A stretch of DNA of 64,000 nucleotides from CAZCGA01 sp964498075 (GCA_964498075.1 CAZCGA010000003.1:1-64000); one strand, 5' to 3'; shown: positions 1 through 9,360, counted from the first letter of the stretch. Notes: a model not told the origin generated them from the letters alone. Program-made: numbers and translations.

Positions 1-1
1 C

Positions 2-49
2 CCGACCGAGTTCGGCCTCTTCGATCTCAACCGCTACAAGAATCTCTGA
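2..49 (+). CDS. C-terminal end of an upstream gene (partial)
   Basis: The first 49 bases read in one frame as PTEFGLFDLNRYKNL followed by TGA. This looks like the last 15 residues of a protein whose body lies left of the window. The tail is too short to name a family. It converges on the lipoprotein gene that ends at 128 on the other strand. Confidence 0.5.
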   Translation, partial: PTEFGLFDLNRYKNL

Positions 50-127
50 GGGGGTCCTTGGAGTTGTTGCGAACGAGCTGGCCGCTGTGATCCAGATCGA
101 GCAACCGGACCGCCGACCGGGCGGGAG

Positions 128-1789
128 CTACCAGCCAACGAAGGGCCGCAGGTTGATGGTCGCCGACTTCAGGATGCGGATCGCCGCATCGGACAGCAAC
201 GCCCCGTTCGTGAACGTGCCGGTGCCCATCTGCACCGAGCTCGAGGCGAAGACGGTCCCGTTGATGGTCGCGCTCTGCCGCGCGAGCACCACCCCGTCCA
301 CCATGATGAGCACTTGGTTGGCCTCGAGGCCGTCGAGCACGATGGCGGCAGCGCGCGCAAGCCGCAGCTCGCCGCTGTCGCGAATGATGACCTGCGCGGT
401 CTCCTGCGAGCCCACGAGCATGAGGGTGGCACTGTGGCCGAGACGGATCTTCGACGTCTCGATCACCACCCGCCCCGCTGGCAGCGGGCCGATTTGTTCC
501 ATCTGCCCGATCCCGAGCGTCACCGACCCCAGGGAGAACCCGGGGGTGACGGGAAGCGCGATGAGCTCCTGCCGCCGCGCGTTCGCCGTACAACGGGCCG
601 CGGCGCACTCTAGCAGTCGCGGCGAGTCGGCGGTGGTGTCCTTGCCGCCATCGCACTGCGTCTGCCCGACGATTGAACCGCCCGCGGTGACGCATTGCCC
701 GGTGACCTCCGGCACGTTGCCCTGTACGTGCGCGAACGTCATGGCTGTGCCTTGCACCTTCCGGGCGACGGCGTCGCCTTCGATGTGGCTCGAGCCGAGC
801 GCGTCGATCGTCTCGACGCAGATATCGCCGATCACCTGCGAGCCCAACCCCAAACGCGCCAGGATGGGCGACTCCCCCCAGCGCAGCACCGCGTAGTTGC
901 CGGTAAACGTCCGTCCTACACAGGTCCCGGCACCGTCGCAGCCGTCGTTCAACGTGCACTCATTGCGGTCGTCACACGGTGTGCCGGGCGGATCGGCACA
1001 ACTCCTCGCGCCCTCCTGGCACGTGCTGCTGCACGGCGTGGAACACGGGTCCCCCGCATGCACCGAGCAGATCCCGCGGCTGCACCGGTCGGCACCGTTA
1101 CAGAAGACCGCATCGTCACACGGCGCCGCGTCCGGATCGATCTGGCAGGTCGCCGAGCAGCAATCGCCGTTGCGCGTGTTGCCATCGTCGCACTGCTCGC
1201 CGGCGGTGGTGATGCCGTTGCCGCACCCGGTAAACGTGCAATTCGAATCGCAGCCGTCACCGTCGATGAGGTTGTCATCGTCGCACCGCTCGCCGGTTTC
1301 CACGAGGCCGTTGCCGCACAGTGGTGTTCCGGTCGGTGATGGAATCGGCGTGACCGACGGCGTCGGTGTCGCCGTCGCCGTCGCCGTCAACGTTGCCGTC
1401 GGGGCTGCCGTCCCGCTCGCTGTGCGCGTCGGCGACGGCGTATCCGCGGGTTGAGGAGTGAGCGACGGCGTCTCCGTTGGCGGCGCAGTCGGCGTCTCCG
1501 TCGGCTCCGGAGTGTCGGTGGGCGAGGGGGTCTCCGTCGGTGTCGGAGTCTCGGTAGGGGTTGACGTGTCGGCGAACGTGGCCGTACGAGTCGGCGTCGC
1601 CGTGTTGGTGGGCCTGGGAACGCGCGTTGCGGTCGGGGTCGGCGTCGGAGCTCGACTGCTCGTGGGTGTGGCGGTGAACAGCTCACCCGTCCCACCGGTT
1701 TGACAACCGTCACACTGCGATGAGGCACCTCCTCCAGTGCATGACGCCGACAGAAACGCTAGGAGGAGTAGCGCGGCGGACCGCCGCAC
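128..1789 (-). CDS. Secreted lipoprotein with Thr/Pro linker and DUF4215 Cys repeats
   Basis: Predicted surface or periplasmic lipoprotein of about 553 residues; function unknown. The GTG at 1789 is chosen as start because AGGAG lies 5 bases upstream and the protein then opens with a classic lipoprotein signal (MRRSAALLLLAFLSASC, lipobox LSAS-C). Residues about 36-150 are a low-complexity TPTPT linker. Next come two or more DUF4215 / Myxococcus-type disulfide repeats (CGNGLVETGERCDDDN and CGNGITTAGEQCDDGN) and a Cys-rich stretch. The last 230 residues are beta-rich with Gly/Ala/Ser repeats (INGTVFASSSVQMG), as in bactofilin-like or ice-binding-like folds. A longer reading frame continues to 1933 but would bury the signal peptide. 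The same linker type recurs in three other secreted proteins of the window. Confidence 0.75.
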   Translation of the reverse strand: MRRSAALLLLAFLSASCTGGGASSQCDGCQTGGTGELFTATPTSSRAPTPTPTATRVPRPTNTATPTRTATFADTSTPTETPTPTETPSPTDTPEPTETPTAPPTETPSLTPQPADTPSPTRTASGTAAPTATLTATATATPTPSVTPIPSPTGTPLCGNGLVETGERCDDDNLIDGDGCDSNCTFTGCGNGITTAGEQCDDGNTRNGDCCSATCQIDPDAAPCDDAVFCNGADRCSRGICSVHAGDPCSTPCSSTCQEGARSCADPPGTPCDDRNECTLNDGCDGAGTCVGRTFTGNYAVLRWGESPILARLGLGSQVIGDICVETIDALGSSHIEGDAVARKVQGTAMTFAHVQGNVPEVTGQCVTAGGSIVGQTQCDGGKDTTADSPRLLECAAARCTANARRQELIALPVTPGFSLGSVTLGIGQMEQIGPLPAGRVVIETSKIRLGHSATLMLVGSQETAQVIIRDSGELRLARAAAIVLDGLEANQVLIMVDGVVLARQSATINGTVFASSSVQMGTGTFTNGALLSDAAIRILKSATINLRPFVGW

Positions 1790-2200
1790 GCGGTCTCCTG
1801 CGCCACGAAGAGGTACGCACTCTCCGCCTCCTGCAATGATCGCAACACGGGCGCGCCAGAACGCACGTATCCATCGCAGGTACGTGCCACGCGCTATCGG
1901 CCGACGGAACCGCCTCAGGTTGCCTCGACGCAAATGCCCCCCCTTCCGGCCGCGATGTGTGCCCCCGCAGCAGTCAGGTCTCCCCCATCAATGCCTTGTT
2001 TCCGAGGGGTTTCTCAAGCCTCAAAGTGGCAAAACTTGCAGATGCCCAAGGTATGGGTGGGACGGCGGTCCGGACCCCCGGCGTGCGTTTTCAGAGCTCT
2101 GGCGATCACTCCGTGTCCAGAAGCTGCGAATCCATTCGGTTCGATGAAGCTTTCCTTCAACCTTGACGTTGCCGCCTCCCGTCAGTACCCTCAATCGGCG
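1790..2200. other. Divergent intergenic region, no gene seen
   Basis: This 411-base stretch separates the starts of two divergent secreted-protein genes and should hold both promoters. I see no convincing promoter boxes. A sigma-54-like string near 2026-2040 has the wrong GG-GC spacing. An alternative ATG for the beta-helix gene lies at 2144. Confidence 0.4.
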
Positions 2201-3466
2201 ATGTTGTCCCACCCCGTCCAGGTCTGCTCCCGAGTGTGGTCGTCGGTCGTGCTTACGGTCGTCTGCGCTCTGCTGTTGCCGCAGAGCACTCAGGCCGCGA
2301 GCTTTGCGGTGAACAGCCGGGTGGACGCGGTCGACGCGATTCCGGGGGATGGTGTGTGCGCCACTACTGCGGGCACGTGTACGCTGCGGGCCGCCATCCA
2401 GGAAGCCAACGCCACGGCCGGCGCCGACGCGATCACGCTTCCCGCGGGGCGCTACCGGCTGAGACGCACCATGGACGAGTTGGCGATTACCGAGGACCTG
2501 ACCATCAGCGGCGCCGGCACGGCTACGGTCATCAATGGCAACCGCAGGGTCCGGGTCTTCTCGGTTGCAGGCCCAGCCAACGTAACGCTGGCGGGGCTCC
2601 GGATCCAACGTGGCGCGGCCGATCTCGGCGGCGGTCTCAACAACAGCGGCACCGTGCAGCTCACCGACGTGGTCATGAGCTTCAACCGCGCCACCGGCGA
2701 CGGCGGCCTCGGCGCTGCGCTCTACAACAGCGGCACCATGCAGCTCGACAACGTCTCCCTGACGCTCAATCGCTCCACCGGCTGCGGCGGCGGCCTTTTC
2801 AATAAGAAGGGAACGGTGCAGTTCACGAATGCGACGATCAATGGGAACCGTGCCACCAACAGCGGTGGGGGTGTCTTCAACGAGGGCGGCACGGTCGGGC
2901 TCACCAACGTGACCGTCAGCAACAACCGTGTAACCAACATCGGCGGCGGGATCTTCAGCTACCGCATTGTGAACCTGCACAACGTCACGATCAGCGGCAA
3001 CCGGTCGCTCTACTATAGTGGTGGTCTCTACAGCGACGGCGGCACGGCCGACCTCGGCAACGTCACCATCAGCGGCAACCGCTCCCAATTCGGCGCCGCC
3101 CTCTACAGCAATCTCTTTCTCGGCGCCGGGATGGCCACGCTCCGGAACACCATCGTTTCCGGCAACACGCCACAGAACTGTGACGGCAACGCACTGACCT
3201 CGCTCGGCCACAACCTCGACAGTGGCGTCACCTGCGGCTTCGCCGCGGACGGAGATCTCAACAACCTCGATCCGCGGCTCGGCCCGCTGCGCCAGAACGG
3301 CGGCTTCAGTCGGACTCGCGCGCTGCTGGCTAGCAGCCCTGCCATCGACGCCGGTGACAACGCCTCTTGCGGGGCGACCGATCAACGCGGGGCATCATGC
3401 CCAGCTGACGGCAACAGCGACGGTCTCGCAACTTGCGACATCGGCGCGTACGAAGCACAACCCTGA
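2201..3466 (+). CDS. CSLREA-type right-handed beta-helix secreted protein
   Basis: Predicted exported parallel beta-helix protein of 421 residues, function unknown. The ATG at 2201 gives a clean signal peptide (MLSHPVQVCSR, hydrophobic SSVVLTVVCALLL, cleavage after STQA). An in-frame ATG at 2144 is the alternative, and neither has a strong ribosome site. The mature protein starts with a CSLREA-like domain (GDGVCATTAGTCTLRAAIQ), known at the N-terminus of extracellular beta-helix proteins. Next come about eight rungs with recurring GGGLFN, GGGVFN, VTISGNR and LTNVTV motifs, typical of polymorphic outer-membrane or pectate-lyase-like helices. The tail GATDQRGASCPADGN..CDIGAYEAQP is the usual end of this family (DQRG..R..GA.E). 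No transmembrane anchor is visible. Confidence 0.85.
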   Translation: MLSHPVQVCSRVWSSVVLTVVCALLLPQSTQAASFAVNSRVDAVDAIPGDGVCATTAGTCTLRAAIQEANATAGADAITLPAGRYRLRRTMDELAITEDLTISGAGTATVINGNRRVRVFSVAGPANVTLAGLRIQRGAADLGGGLNNSGTVQLTDVVMSFNRATGDGGLGAALYNSGTMQLDNVSLTLNRSTGCGGGLFNKKGTVQFTNATINGNRATNSGGGVFNEGGTVGLTNVTVSNNRVTNIGGGIFSYRIVNLHNVTISGNRSLYYSGGLYSDGGTADLGNVTISGNRSQFGAALYSNLFLGAGMATLRNTIVSGNTPQNCDGNALTSLGHNLDSGVTCGFAADGDLNNLDPRLGPLRQNGGFSRTRALLASSPAIDAGDNASCGATDQRGASCPADGNSDGLATCDIGAYEAQP

Positions 3467-3506
3467 TCCGACTCCGAGACACAGCGCGCAAAGGGGGGAG
3501 AAGCCT

Positions 3507-3755
3507 ATGAAACCGGCGAAGCCTCGTCGACAGTATCATGCAGCACGATCAAACCTCCGGGTGGCCGACCTGAAGACCCGCACACACAGCGCCACCACGC
3601 TGATGAACGTGAAGGTGCCGGCGACGCTCTTCGAATCCATCGGAAAACTGGCGACTCGGCTCGGCGCGTCGAAGACGGAGGTCGTCACCGCGTTGCTCAA
3701 CGAAGGGTTGGGCGTGGCGGCCACCAAGTGGCCGCAGCGCCGCCTGCCGAAGTAG
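3507..3755 (+). CDS. Small ribbon-helix-helix-like protein
   Basis: An 82-residue basic protein; the ATG at 3507 is preceded by GGGGGAG with 6 bases spacing. Residues about 32-70 (MNVKVPATLFESIGKLATRL then GASKTEVVTALLNEGL) have the beta-helix-helix layout of CopG/Arc-type DNA-binding proteins: an alternating polar strand, a helix, a G-S/A-K-T-E turn and a second helix. The N-terminal 30 residues are Arg/Lys-rich and probably disordered. It follows the beta-helix gene after 40 bases on the same strand. No toxin partner is adjacent, so a solitary regulator is more likely than an antitoxin. The fold is inferred from pattern only. Confidence 0.6.
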   Translation: MKPAKPRRQYHAARSNLRVADLKTRTHSATTLMNVKVPATLFESIGKLATRLGASKTEVVTALLNEGLGVAATKWPQRRLPK

Positions 3756-3775
3756 GCGTTCCAAGCCCCGGCATT

Positions 3776-4990
3776 TTACAACTCGATGCCCCCAGGCCCT
3801 CGGGGTGGAATCGAGACACTGCCCGCCCAGGACTTCACCCACGGCAGTAACGCAAAGGCTGGGAAGGCGAGCAGAAAGGTGACGGCGAAGTATGCCGCAT
3901 AGCCGAGGTGCGTCGTCCCCCACCCGCTGAAGGCTCCGGCGAGCGTGCGCGTCAAGCCGAACACGGCGGACAGCAACGCGTACTCGGTGGCGGCGCGGCG
4001 CTTGTCACAGATGTGCATGAGAAAGGCGAGGAAGCTAGCGGTGCCGAGTCCGCCGGTGAAGCTTTCGCAGAGTGAGGCGGCATAGATTCCGGGTCGTCCG
4101 AGGCTGAAATGCGCGACCGCCGCGTAGCCCAAGTTTGAAAAGGCCTGCAGCAAGCCCAGCCCCCACAGCGCGCGAAAAATGCCCCACCGCGTGGTGAGCA
4201 CACCGCCCGCGAGGGCGCCGGCAACGCTCGCCCCAACCCCGAGCGTGGTCGAGATCAGACCAATCTCTTCGATGCTCAAACCCCGGTCGACCCAGAACGG
4301 CTTGACCATCGGACCCATGCTGCTGTCACCGAGCTTGTACGTCAGCACGAACAGGAAGACGCCCAGCGCCCCGGGCCGCCGCAGCCACTCCAGCAGTGGT
4401 CCCAACCACGCCTGCTGCGGGTCCGTTGCGGTCACCGGCAAGGGCGGGCTTTGCCATACCAACAGCGCGAGCGCGGCGCAGATGGCCGCCGCGACGGTGA
4501 AGACGGCGGCCCAACCGAGCGGTGCCGCAAGAATCACCAACCCGCCGCCGCCGATGATCAGCGCAACCCGATACGCCGATACCCGCACACCGTTCGCTAC
4601 ACCCTCCTCGCCGGCGTCGAGCAGGCCGATGGTGTACGCGTCGATCGCAATGTCCTGCGTCGCCGACGCCGTCGTCAGCAGGATCAGCACGGTCCAGAGC
4701 CAGAGACTGGGCGGTGCCGCCGGGAACAGCGGCAGCACCGCCAACACCGCGGCCATCGTCGCCAGGCACGCCACGATCCAGTGCTGGCGCGTACCGAACC
4801 GATCGACCAGCGGCGACCACAGCACTTTGAGCGTCCACGGCAAGCCGAGCAAGCTCATCAGGCCGATGTCGGTCAGTGAAACCCCGTGCACGCGGAAGTA
4901 CACCGGCAGGTTGTCGATGGCGATGCCGAAGGGGAACCCCTCGGCAAAGTAGAGCACGCTGACCCAAAAGAGTTTCCGCCGCAGTTGCAT
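3776..4990 (-). CDS. AmpG-like major facilitator transporter
   Basis: Inner-membrane MFS/PAT-family permease of 404 residues with about 12 hydrophobic segments. The N-terminus FWVSVLYFAEGFPFGI, then a DNLPVYFR loop, and the motif LPWTLKVLWSPLVDRFG, are typical of the AmpG/acetyl-CoA transporter branch, which imports muropeptides or related small molecules. ATATQDIAIDAY-like motifs appear as ASATQDIAIDAY near residue 120. The ATG at 4990 has a weak GGTGGGG site. An alternative ATG at 5026 has none. The gene is divergent from the WS/DGAT gene, 171 bases apart. Substrate cannot be told from sequence. Confidence 0.82.
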   Translation of the reverse strand: MQLRRKLFWVSVLYFAEGFPFGIAIDNLPVYFRVHGVSLTDIGLMSLLGLPWTLKVLWSPLVDRFGTRQHWIVACLATMAAVLAVLPLFPAAPPSLWLWTVLILLTTASATQDIAIDAYTIGLLDAGEEGVANGVRVSAYRVALIIGGGGLVILAAPLGWAAVFTVAAAICAALALLVWQSPPLPVTATDPQQAWLGPLLEWLRRPGALGVFLFVLTYKLGDSSMGPMVKPFWVDRGLSIEEIGLISTTLGVGASVAGALAGGVLTTRWGIFRALWGLGLLQAFSNLGYAAVAHFSLGRPGIYAASLCESFTGGLGTASFLAFLMHICDKRRAATEYALLSAVFGLTRTLAGAFSGWGTTHLGYAAYFAVTFLLAFPAFALLPWVKSWAGSVSIPPRGPGGIEL

Positions 4991-5161
4991 CCGCCCCACC
5001 CAGCTGGCCCCTTGTACACGGCCCATGCCGGCGGCGGAAGCGCTGCCGCCGCGCACAAAGGCTGGAACCGTGCGCCCCGTTTGGAACCGCCGTCGACTCT
5101 GTTTCTTTGGTACACCGAAGCGTGCTAGGAAACTGGCGCTGCAACTCCTTGGAGGTCCGCC

Positions 5162-6634
5162 ATGGCCCACTACGAACGCTTGGGCGCGTTGGACGCGTCT
5201 TTTCTTGGTATCGAGGACGACAGCTGCCACATGCACGTCGGCGCCGTCATGATCTTCGACGCCGGACCGTTGCGCGTGGACGGGGGCGGTATCGACATCG
5301 ACCGCATTCGCCGGGCCATTCACGCCCGCCTGCATTTGGTGCCGCGCTTCCGGCAGCGCCTGGCCTACGTCCCCTACGAGCGCATCCCGATCTGGGTAGA
5401 TGATGACCGTTTCCGCCTCGCCTATCACGTCCGCCACACGGCCTTGCCGCATCCCGGTGATGAGCGGGTGTTGAAGCGCCTGGTGGGACGGATCATGTCG
5501 CAGGCCCTCGACCGCAAGCGACCGCTGTGGGAGATGTGGATTGCGGAAGGCCTCGACGGCGACCGCTTCGCGCTCATCAGCAAGACGCATCACTGCATGA
5601 TCGACGGCATCTCTGGTGCCGACCTGATGTCGGTGATCATGAGCCCGTATCCCGAAACCGAGCCCGGCACGCCCGAGCCCTGGAAGCCGCGGCCAAAGCC
5701 GAGTAACGCAACGCTGGTGATCGACGAGCTCCTGCGCCGCACCGCGCAGCCGATCGAGGCGGCGCGGGCGGTGTACGATACGGTGCGCGATCCCGGAACC
5801 AAGCTGACCGAGCTGGCCGAGGCCGCCGCGGGTGTGGTCGAAGCGTTTGCCCCCGCCTTCAGCCCAGTGTCGAAGACGCCGCTCAACGTCGAGGTCGGCC
5901 CGCATCGGCGCTTCGATTGGGCCGAGATGCAGGTGGGAGACCTGAAGGCGGTGAAGAACGTCCTCGGGGGGACCCTGAACGACGTGGTCCTGGCGACGGT
6001 CAGCGGTGCGTTGCGCATCTTTTTCCAACAGCGGGGGCTGGATTCCGAGGAGTTGGACATCCGCGCCATGGTGCCGGTGAGCGTGCGCTCTCAGGACGAG
6101 CGCGGCCACCTCGGCAACCGGGTGACACAGCTCACCGCGCCGTTGCCCGTCAAGCTTTCCGATCCGGTGGAGCGCTTGCGCGCCGTACGTGAGACAACGG
6201 CCGGCCTCAAGGAATCGCGGCAAGCCCTGGGCGGAGAGGTCCTGACCGCCATCAGCGACTGGACCGTCCCCAACTTGTTGGTGCAGGCGGTGCGGCTCGC
6301 CTCGCGCGCCCGGCCGTACAACTTGATCGTGACCAACGTACCGGGTCCGCAGATCCCGCTGTATCTGCTGGGATCGATCATGCGCACTGCATACCCGGTG
6401 GTGCCGCTGTTCGCGAATCTTGCCCTCGTCGTGGGCCTCTTCAGCTACAACGGCGGCCTCTACTGGGGCCTCAACGCGGACTGGGAACAGATCCCCGATC
6501 TGCACGACTTCGTGCAGGCGCTCGTGGACTCCTTCCGGGAGCTCCAGCAAGCGGCGCACGTCGCGGCCGCTCCCAAGACCGCGCGCGCCAAGAAGCGCCG
6601 GCGAGCGCCCAGGGCCGCCGCGCAAGCGTCGTGA
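5162..6634 (+). CDS. Wax ester synthase / diacylglycerol acyltransferase (WS/DGAT)
   Basis: Bifunctional acyltransferase of 490 residues that joins acyl-CoA to a fatty alcohol or diacylglycerol, producing wax esters or triacylglycerols for storage granules. The condensation-domain active site HHCMIDG is at residues 143-149, and the start MAHYERLGALDASFLGIED is diagnostic of the family. The C-terminal DUF1298 region carries NLIVTNVPGPQIPLYLLGS. The length matches the Acinetobacter and mycobacterial enzymes (450-490). GGAGG lies 7 bases before the ATG. The tail is a Lys/Arg/Ala-rich extension (KKRRRAPRAAAQAS). The next gene, an acyl-CoA synthetase, starts 35 bases downstream and could supply the acyl-CoA. 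Confidence 0.95.
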   Translation: MAHYERLGALDASFLGIEDDSCHMHVGAVMIFDAGPLRVDGGGIDIDRIRRAIHARLHLVPRFRQRLAYVPYERIPIWVDDDRFRLAYHVRHTALPHPGDERVLKRLVGRIMSQALDRKRPLWEMWIAEGLDGDRFALISKTHHCMIDGISGADLMSVIMSPYPETEPGTPEPWKPRPKPSNATLVIDELLRRTAQPIEAARAVYDTVRDPGTKLTELAEAAAGVVEAFAPAFSPVSKTPLNVEVGPHRRFDWAEMQVGDLKAVKNVLGGTLNDVVLATVSGALRIFFQQRGLDSEELDIRAMVPVSVRSQDERGHLGNRVTQLTAPLPVKLSDPVERLRAVRETTAGLKESRQALGGEVLTAISDWTVPNLLVQAVRLASRARPYNLIVTNVPGPQIPLYLLGSIMRTAYPVVPLFANLALVVGLFSYNGGLYWGLNADWEQIPDLHDFVQALVDSFRELQQAAHVAAAPKTARAKKRRRAPRAAAQAS

Positions 6635-6669
6635 GGCAGCCGAACCCGGGTCACGCTCACTGAGCAGCC

Positions 6670-8403
6670 ATGCCGGTTGGCGACCTGATCCGCGCCAATG
6701 CCTCGGATCCTGCGCGCGCGGGGCGGGCGTTCCTGCGCTTCAACGACGCGCGGGTCACTTTCGCGGAGTACTACGGCGAGTGTGTGCGCTGGGCGAAGCT
6801 GTTCCTGAGTATCAGGCGTGAAGGGACCGAACGGCGCGATGCTCCCTTTCACATCGGGGTGCTGCTCGACAACATTCCGGACTACTTCTACGCGTTGGGC
6901 GGCGCGGCGCTGGCCGGCGCGGTGATCGTCGGCATCAACAACACGAAGCGCGGCGTGCACCTGGCGCGCGACATCACATACACCGACTGCCAGATCCTCG
7001 TCACCGAGGATAAGTACCTGGCGCTGCTCGCTCCGCTGCAAGATCAGATTGGCATCGACCCAGAGCGCGTGCTGGTCAGCCGGCGCTGGAACGACGGCGC
7101 TTCGGATGCACAACGCTCGACCCCTTCGTTCCGCGATCTGGATGCCGCGCTCGCCGAGCTCGGCGGCGGCCCGGACCCGCAGTGCGCGGTCAGCGAGACC
7201 GACCCGTTCGTCCTCGTCTTCACCTCCGGGACCGTCACGGCGCCGAAGGCCGTCGTCTGCAGCCACGGGCGGATGGTGGAGACGGGCAAGAACATCGGCG
7301 TCAACATCTACGGCATCACCCCCGACGACGTCGGCTACATCGCCATGCCGCTGTTCCACGCCAACGCGCTGATGTGCGGCCTCATGCCGGCGCTGTACTA
7401 CGGCGCGGGGGTGTCGATGATCCGCAAGTTCTCGAGGAGCCGCTGGCTCGGCGACATCCGCCGCTACGGCGCCACGTTCTTCAACTACACCGGCAAGCCG
7501 CTGGCGTACATTCTCGGCACGCCGCCGCAGCCAGACGATCACCTCAACCCGCTGCGCATCTGTTACGGCAACGAGGGGTCGCACCGCGTGGTCGCAGAGT
7601 TTGAAGCGCGCTTCGGCTGCCGGGTGATCGACGTCTTCGGCTCCACCGAAGGTGGCGTCGGCGTTACGCGGCAAGCTGGTGATCCGCTCACCAGCATCGG
7701 CTTTCCCGCACCTGGTATCCTCGTCGTGGACGAACGCGGCAACGAGCGGCCACCAGCGCACTTCGACGCGGCCGGCCGTCTGCTCAACGCCGATGCGGCG
7801 GTCGGCGAAATTGTGAACACGCTGGGCCTGGCGTGGTTCGAAGGCTACTACAAGAACCCCGACGCGATGCAGCAGCGCACGCGCCACGGGTGGTACTGGA
7901 CCGGCGACCTCGGTTACAAGGACGCGCGCGGCTATCTGTACTTCGCCGGCCGCGACGTCGAGTGGCTGCGGGTCGACGGCGAGAACTTCGTGGCGCGGCC
8001 GATCGAGGACATCCTGCAGCGTCACCCCGACGTGATCCTGGCCGCAGTCTATGGAGTGCCGGATGCGGACGGCGGCGATCGCGTCATGGCCGCGCTGATC
8101 TTGCGTGACGGCGCCGGCTTCGACCCGGCCGGCTTCGCCGCGTTCCTGCGCGCGCAACCGGACCTGTCACCCAAATGGGTGCCCGCGTACGTACGCATCG
8201 CCAGTGAGCTGCCGCAGACCGCGACGTCCAAGATTCTGAAGAACGAGCTGCGCCGGCAGAAGTTCCGGCCCGACTTGTGCGCCGATCCCGTGTACTGGCG
8301 CCCCCGCCGCGACGAGCCCTATCGCCGCCTGAGCGCCGACGACTACCTGCAAACCCGCGCCCGCTTCGACGCCGTCGGACGCAGTGCGTTGCTGGACATC
8401 TAG
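6670..8403 (+). CDS. Long-chain acyl-CoA synthetase (AMP-forming)
   Basis: ANL-superfamily ligase of 577 residues that activates a carboxylic acid to its CoA thioester through an acyl-adenylate. The AMP-binding P-loop is present as VFTSGTVTAPKAVVCSHG (about residues 182-199). GSTEGGVG is motif A5, YWTGDLGY is A7 and the catalytic lysine sits in TATSKILKNELRR near the C-terminus. The sequence resembles very-long-chain/FATP-like (FadD6, FadD17) enzymes rather than the short-chain ones. It follows the wax synthase in the same direction with a 35-base gap, so the two probably form one transcript feeding storage lipid synthesis. Exact chain length is not deducible. Confidence 0.9.
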   Translation: MPVGDLIRANASDPARAGRAFLRFNDARVTFAEYYGECVRWAKLFLSIRREGTERRDAPFHIGVLLDNIPDYFYALGGAALAGAVIVGINNTKRGVHLARDITYTDCQILVTEDKYLALLAPLQDQIGIDPERVLVSRRWNDGASDAQRSTPSFRDLDAALAELGGGPDPQCAVSETDPFVLVFTSGTVTAPKAVVCSHGRMVETGKNIGVNIYGITPDDVGYIAMPLFHANALMCGLMPALYYGAGVSMIRKFSRSRWLGDIRRYGATFFNYTGKPLAYILGTPPQPDDHLNPLRICYGNEGSHRVVAEFEARFGCRVIDVFGSTEGGVGVTRQAGDPLTSIGFPAPGILVVDERGNERPPAHFDAAGRLLNADAAVGEIVNTLGLAWFEGYYKNPDAMQQRTRHGWYWTGDLGYKDARGYLYFAGRDVEWLRVDGENFVARPIEDILQRHPDVILAAVYGVPDADGGDRVMAALILRDGAGFDPAGFAAFLRAQPDLSPKWVPAYVRIASELPQTATSKILKNELRRQKFRPDLCADPVYWRPRRDEPYRRLSADDYLQTRARFDAVGRSALLDI

Positions 8404-8466
8404 CCAAGGCTTCTCGAGACGGCACGAGGCGGTCCGATTTCAGATGACGGCGCGGTAGCGCCACCG

Positions 8467-8492
8467 TTCGCCCTGAGCCCAGTCGAAGGGCG
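8467..8492. repeat. Palindromic interspersed repeat (GCCCTGAGC..GAAGGGC type)
   Basis: CGCCCTGAGCCCAGTCGAAGGGCG forms a short hairpin (CGCCCT/AGGGCG) between the convergent acyl-CoA synthetase and SDR genes. Sequences of this kind are widespread dispersed repeats in GC-rich bacterial genomes. It could act as a weak bidirectional transcription terminator here, but there is no U-tract. The rest of the 176-base gap shows nothing. Confidence 0.6.
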
Positions 8493-8579
8493 TGCCGGGT
8501 GTTTAGCGGAGCGGGAGAAACCCCGGGCGCTGGCCGCGCAAGATGGCCAGCGTCTGTCCAGGCAGCGGCGGCCCTCGCG

Positions 8580-9302
8580 CTAGAACTTCTCTTTGAACGG
8601 GCGCACGTCGAGCTCGTGGCTCCACGCACTCGGGTCTTGATGCGCAAGAAACCAGAAGGCGTCGGCGATGGCCGCGGGCTTCAGCAGGTCTTCGTCCTTG
8701 AGATGCGACAGGAAATGTCTGACCGCCGGCATGTCGATCGCACCATCGACGTTGACGTACGCAACGTGCACTCCTTGCGGATGCAGATCGCGCGACATCA
8801 CCTGCGCCAGGCCACGCACCGCAAACTTGGCGGCCGCGAACGCCGCTGACGACGCCCCCGGTTTGATGCCCGCCGTCGCCCCGGTGATCAGGATCGATCC
8901 CTTGCCAGATGCCAGCATCGCCGGAGCGACCTGACGCGCCCAGAGAAACGCACCCAGCGTGTGCACGCGCCAGGTTTCTTCGAAGACTTCCGGCGTCGTC
9001 TGCAAGAGCGTTCCGAACGGCCGCCGGCCGCCGTTGTAGATGAGTACTTCCGGGTTGCCGAGCGCGCTGCAGATCTGTGCGTATGCCGCGGCCACCTGGT
9101 CGGGGTTGGTCGCGTCGCTCTGGACCGGCAGCGCCACGCCGGCGGCGGATCGGACCTCCTCGGCGACGGTGCGCGTGACCTCGGTGCTCCTAGCGACGAG
9201 CGCGACGCGGTACCCCTGCGCGAAGCGGCGGGCAAGGGCAGCTCCCAGCCCCGCACCGACGCCGACCACGACGGCAACACGCGTACGTTCCGATTCGTTC
9301 AT
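8580..9302 (-). CDS. SDR-family oxidoreductase, atypical active site
   Basis: Short-chain dehydrogenase/reductase-like protein of 240 residues. The ATG at 9302 has AGAAGG 5 bases upstream. A Rossmann start with the Gly pattern GVGAGLGAAL (residues 13-22) replaces the usual TGxxxGIG, and YNGG stands where NNAG is expected. In the active-site region GSILITGATAG..SSAAFAAAKFAVRG, the catalytic tyrosine of YxxxK is a phenylalanine while the lysine is kept. Such F-for-Y members are known, but their catalysis is unclear. Substrate is unknown. The protein ends at ELDVRPFKEKF. The gene lies 58 bases downstream of the response regulator on the same strand and could be cotranscribed. Confidence 0.85.
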   Translation of the reverse strand: MNESERTRVAVVVGVGAGLGAALARRFAQGYRVALVARSTEVTRTVAEEVRSAAGVALPVQSDATNPDQVAAAYAQICSALGNPEVLIYNGGRRPFGTLLQTTPEVFEETWRVHTLGAFLWARQVAPAMLASGKGSILITGATAGIKPGASSAAFAAAKFAVRGLAQVMSRDLHPQGVHVAYVNVDGAIDMPAVRHFLSHLKDEDLLKPAAIADAFWFLAHQDPSAWSHELDVRPFKEKF

Positions 9303-9360
9303 TGTGCCCTTCTCATGCAACGGCCAGGAACAATCATCCTTAGCTCGGTCAACGCGAGCC

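Noticed and set aside
1338..1680. Tandem DNA repeat as a CRISPR array or minisatellite
   Set aside because: Units are short, imperfect and in frame with the Thr/Pro linker of a protein; there are no spacers.
2026..2040. Sigma-54 promoter (TGGCAAAACTTGCA)
   Set aside because: GG and GC are 8 bases apart, not the required 10.
3507..3755. Antitoxin of a toxin-antitoxin pair
   Set aside because: There is no small partner gene on either side.
5027..6625. Minus-strand extension of the AmpG-like permease to 949 residues
   Set aside because: The upstream half is antisense to the WS/DGAT gene and has no family motifs; the permease start at 4990 fits its first membrane helix.
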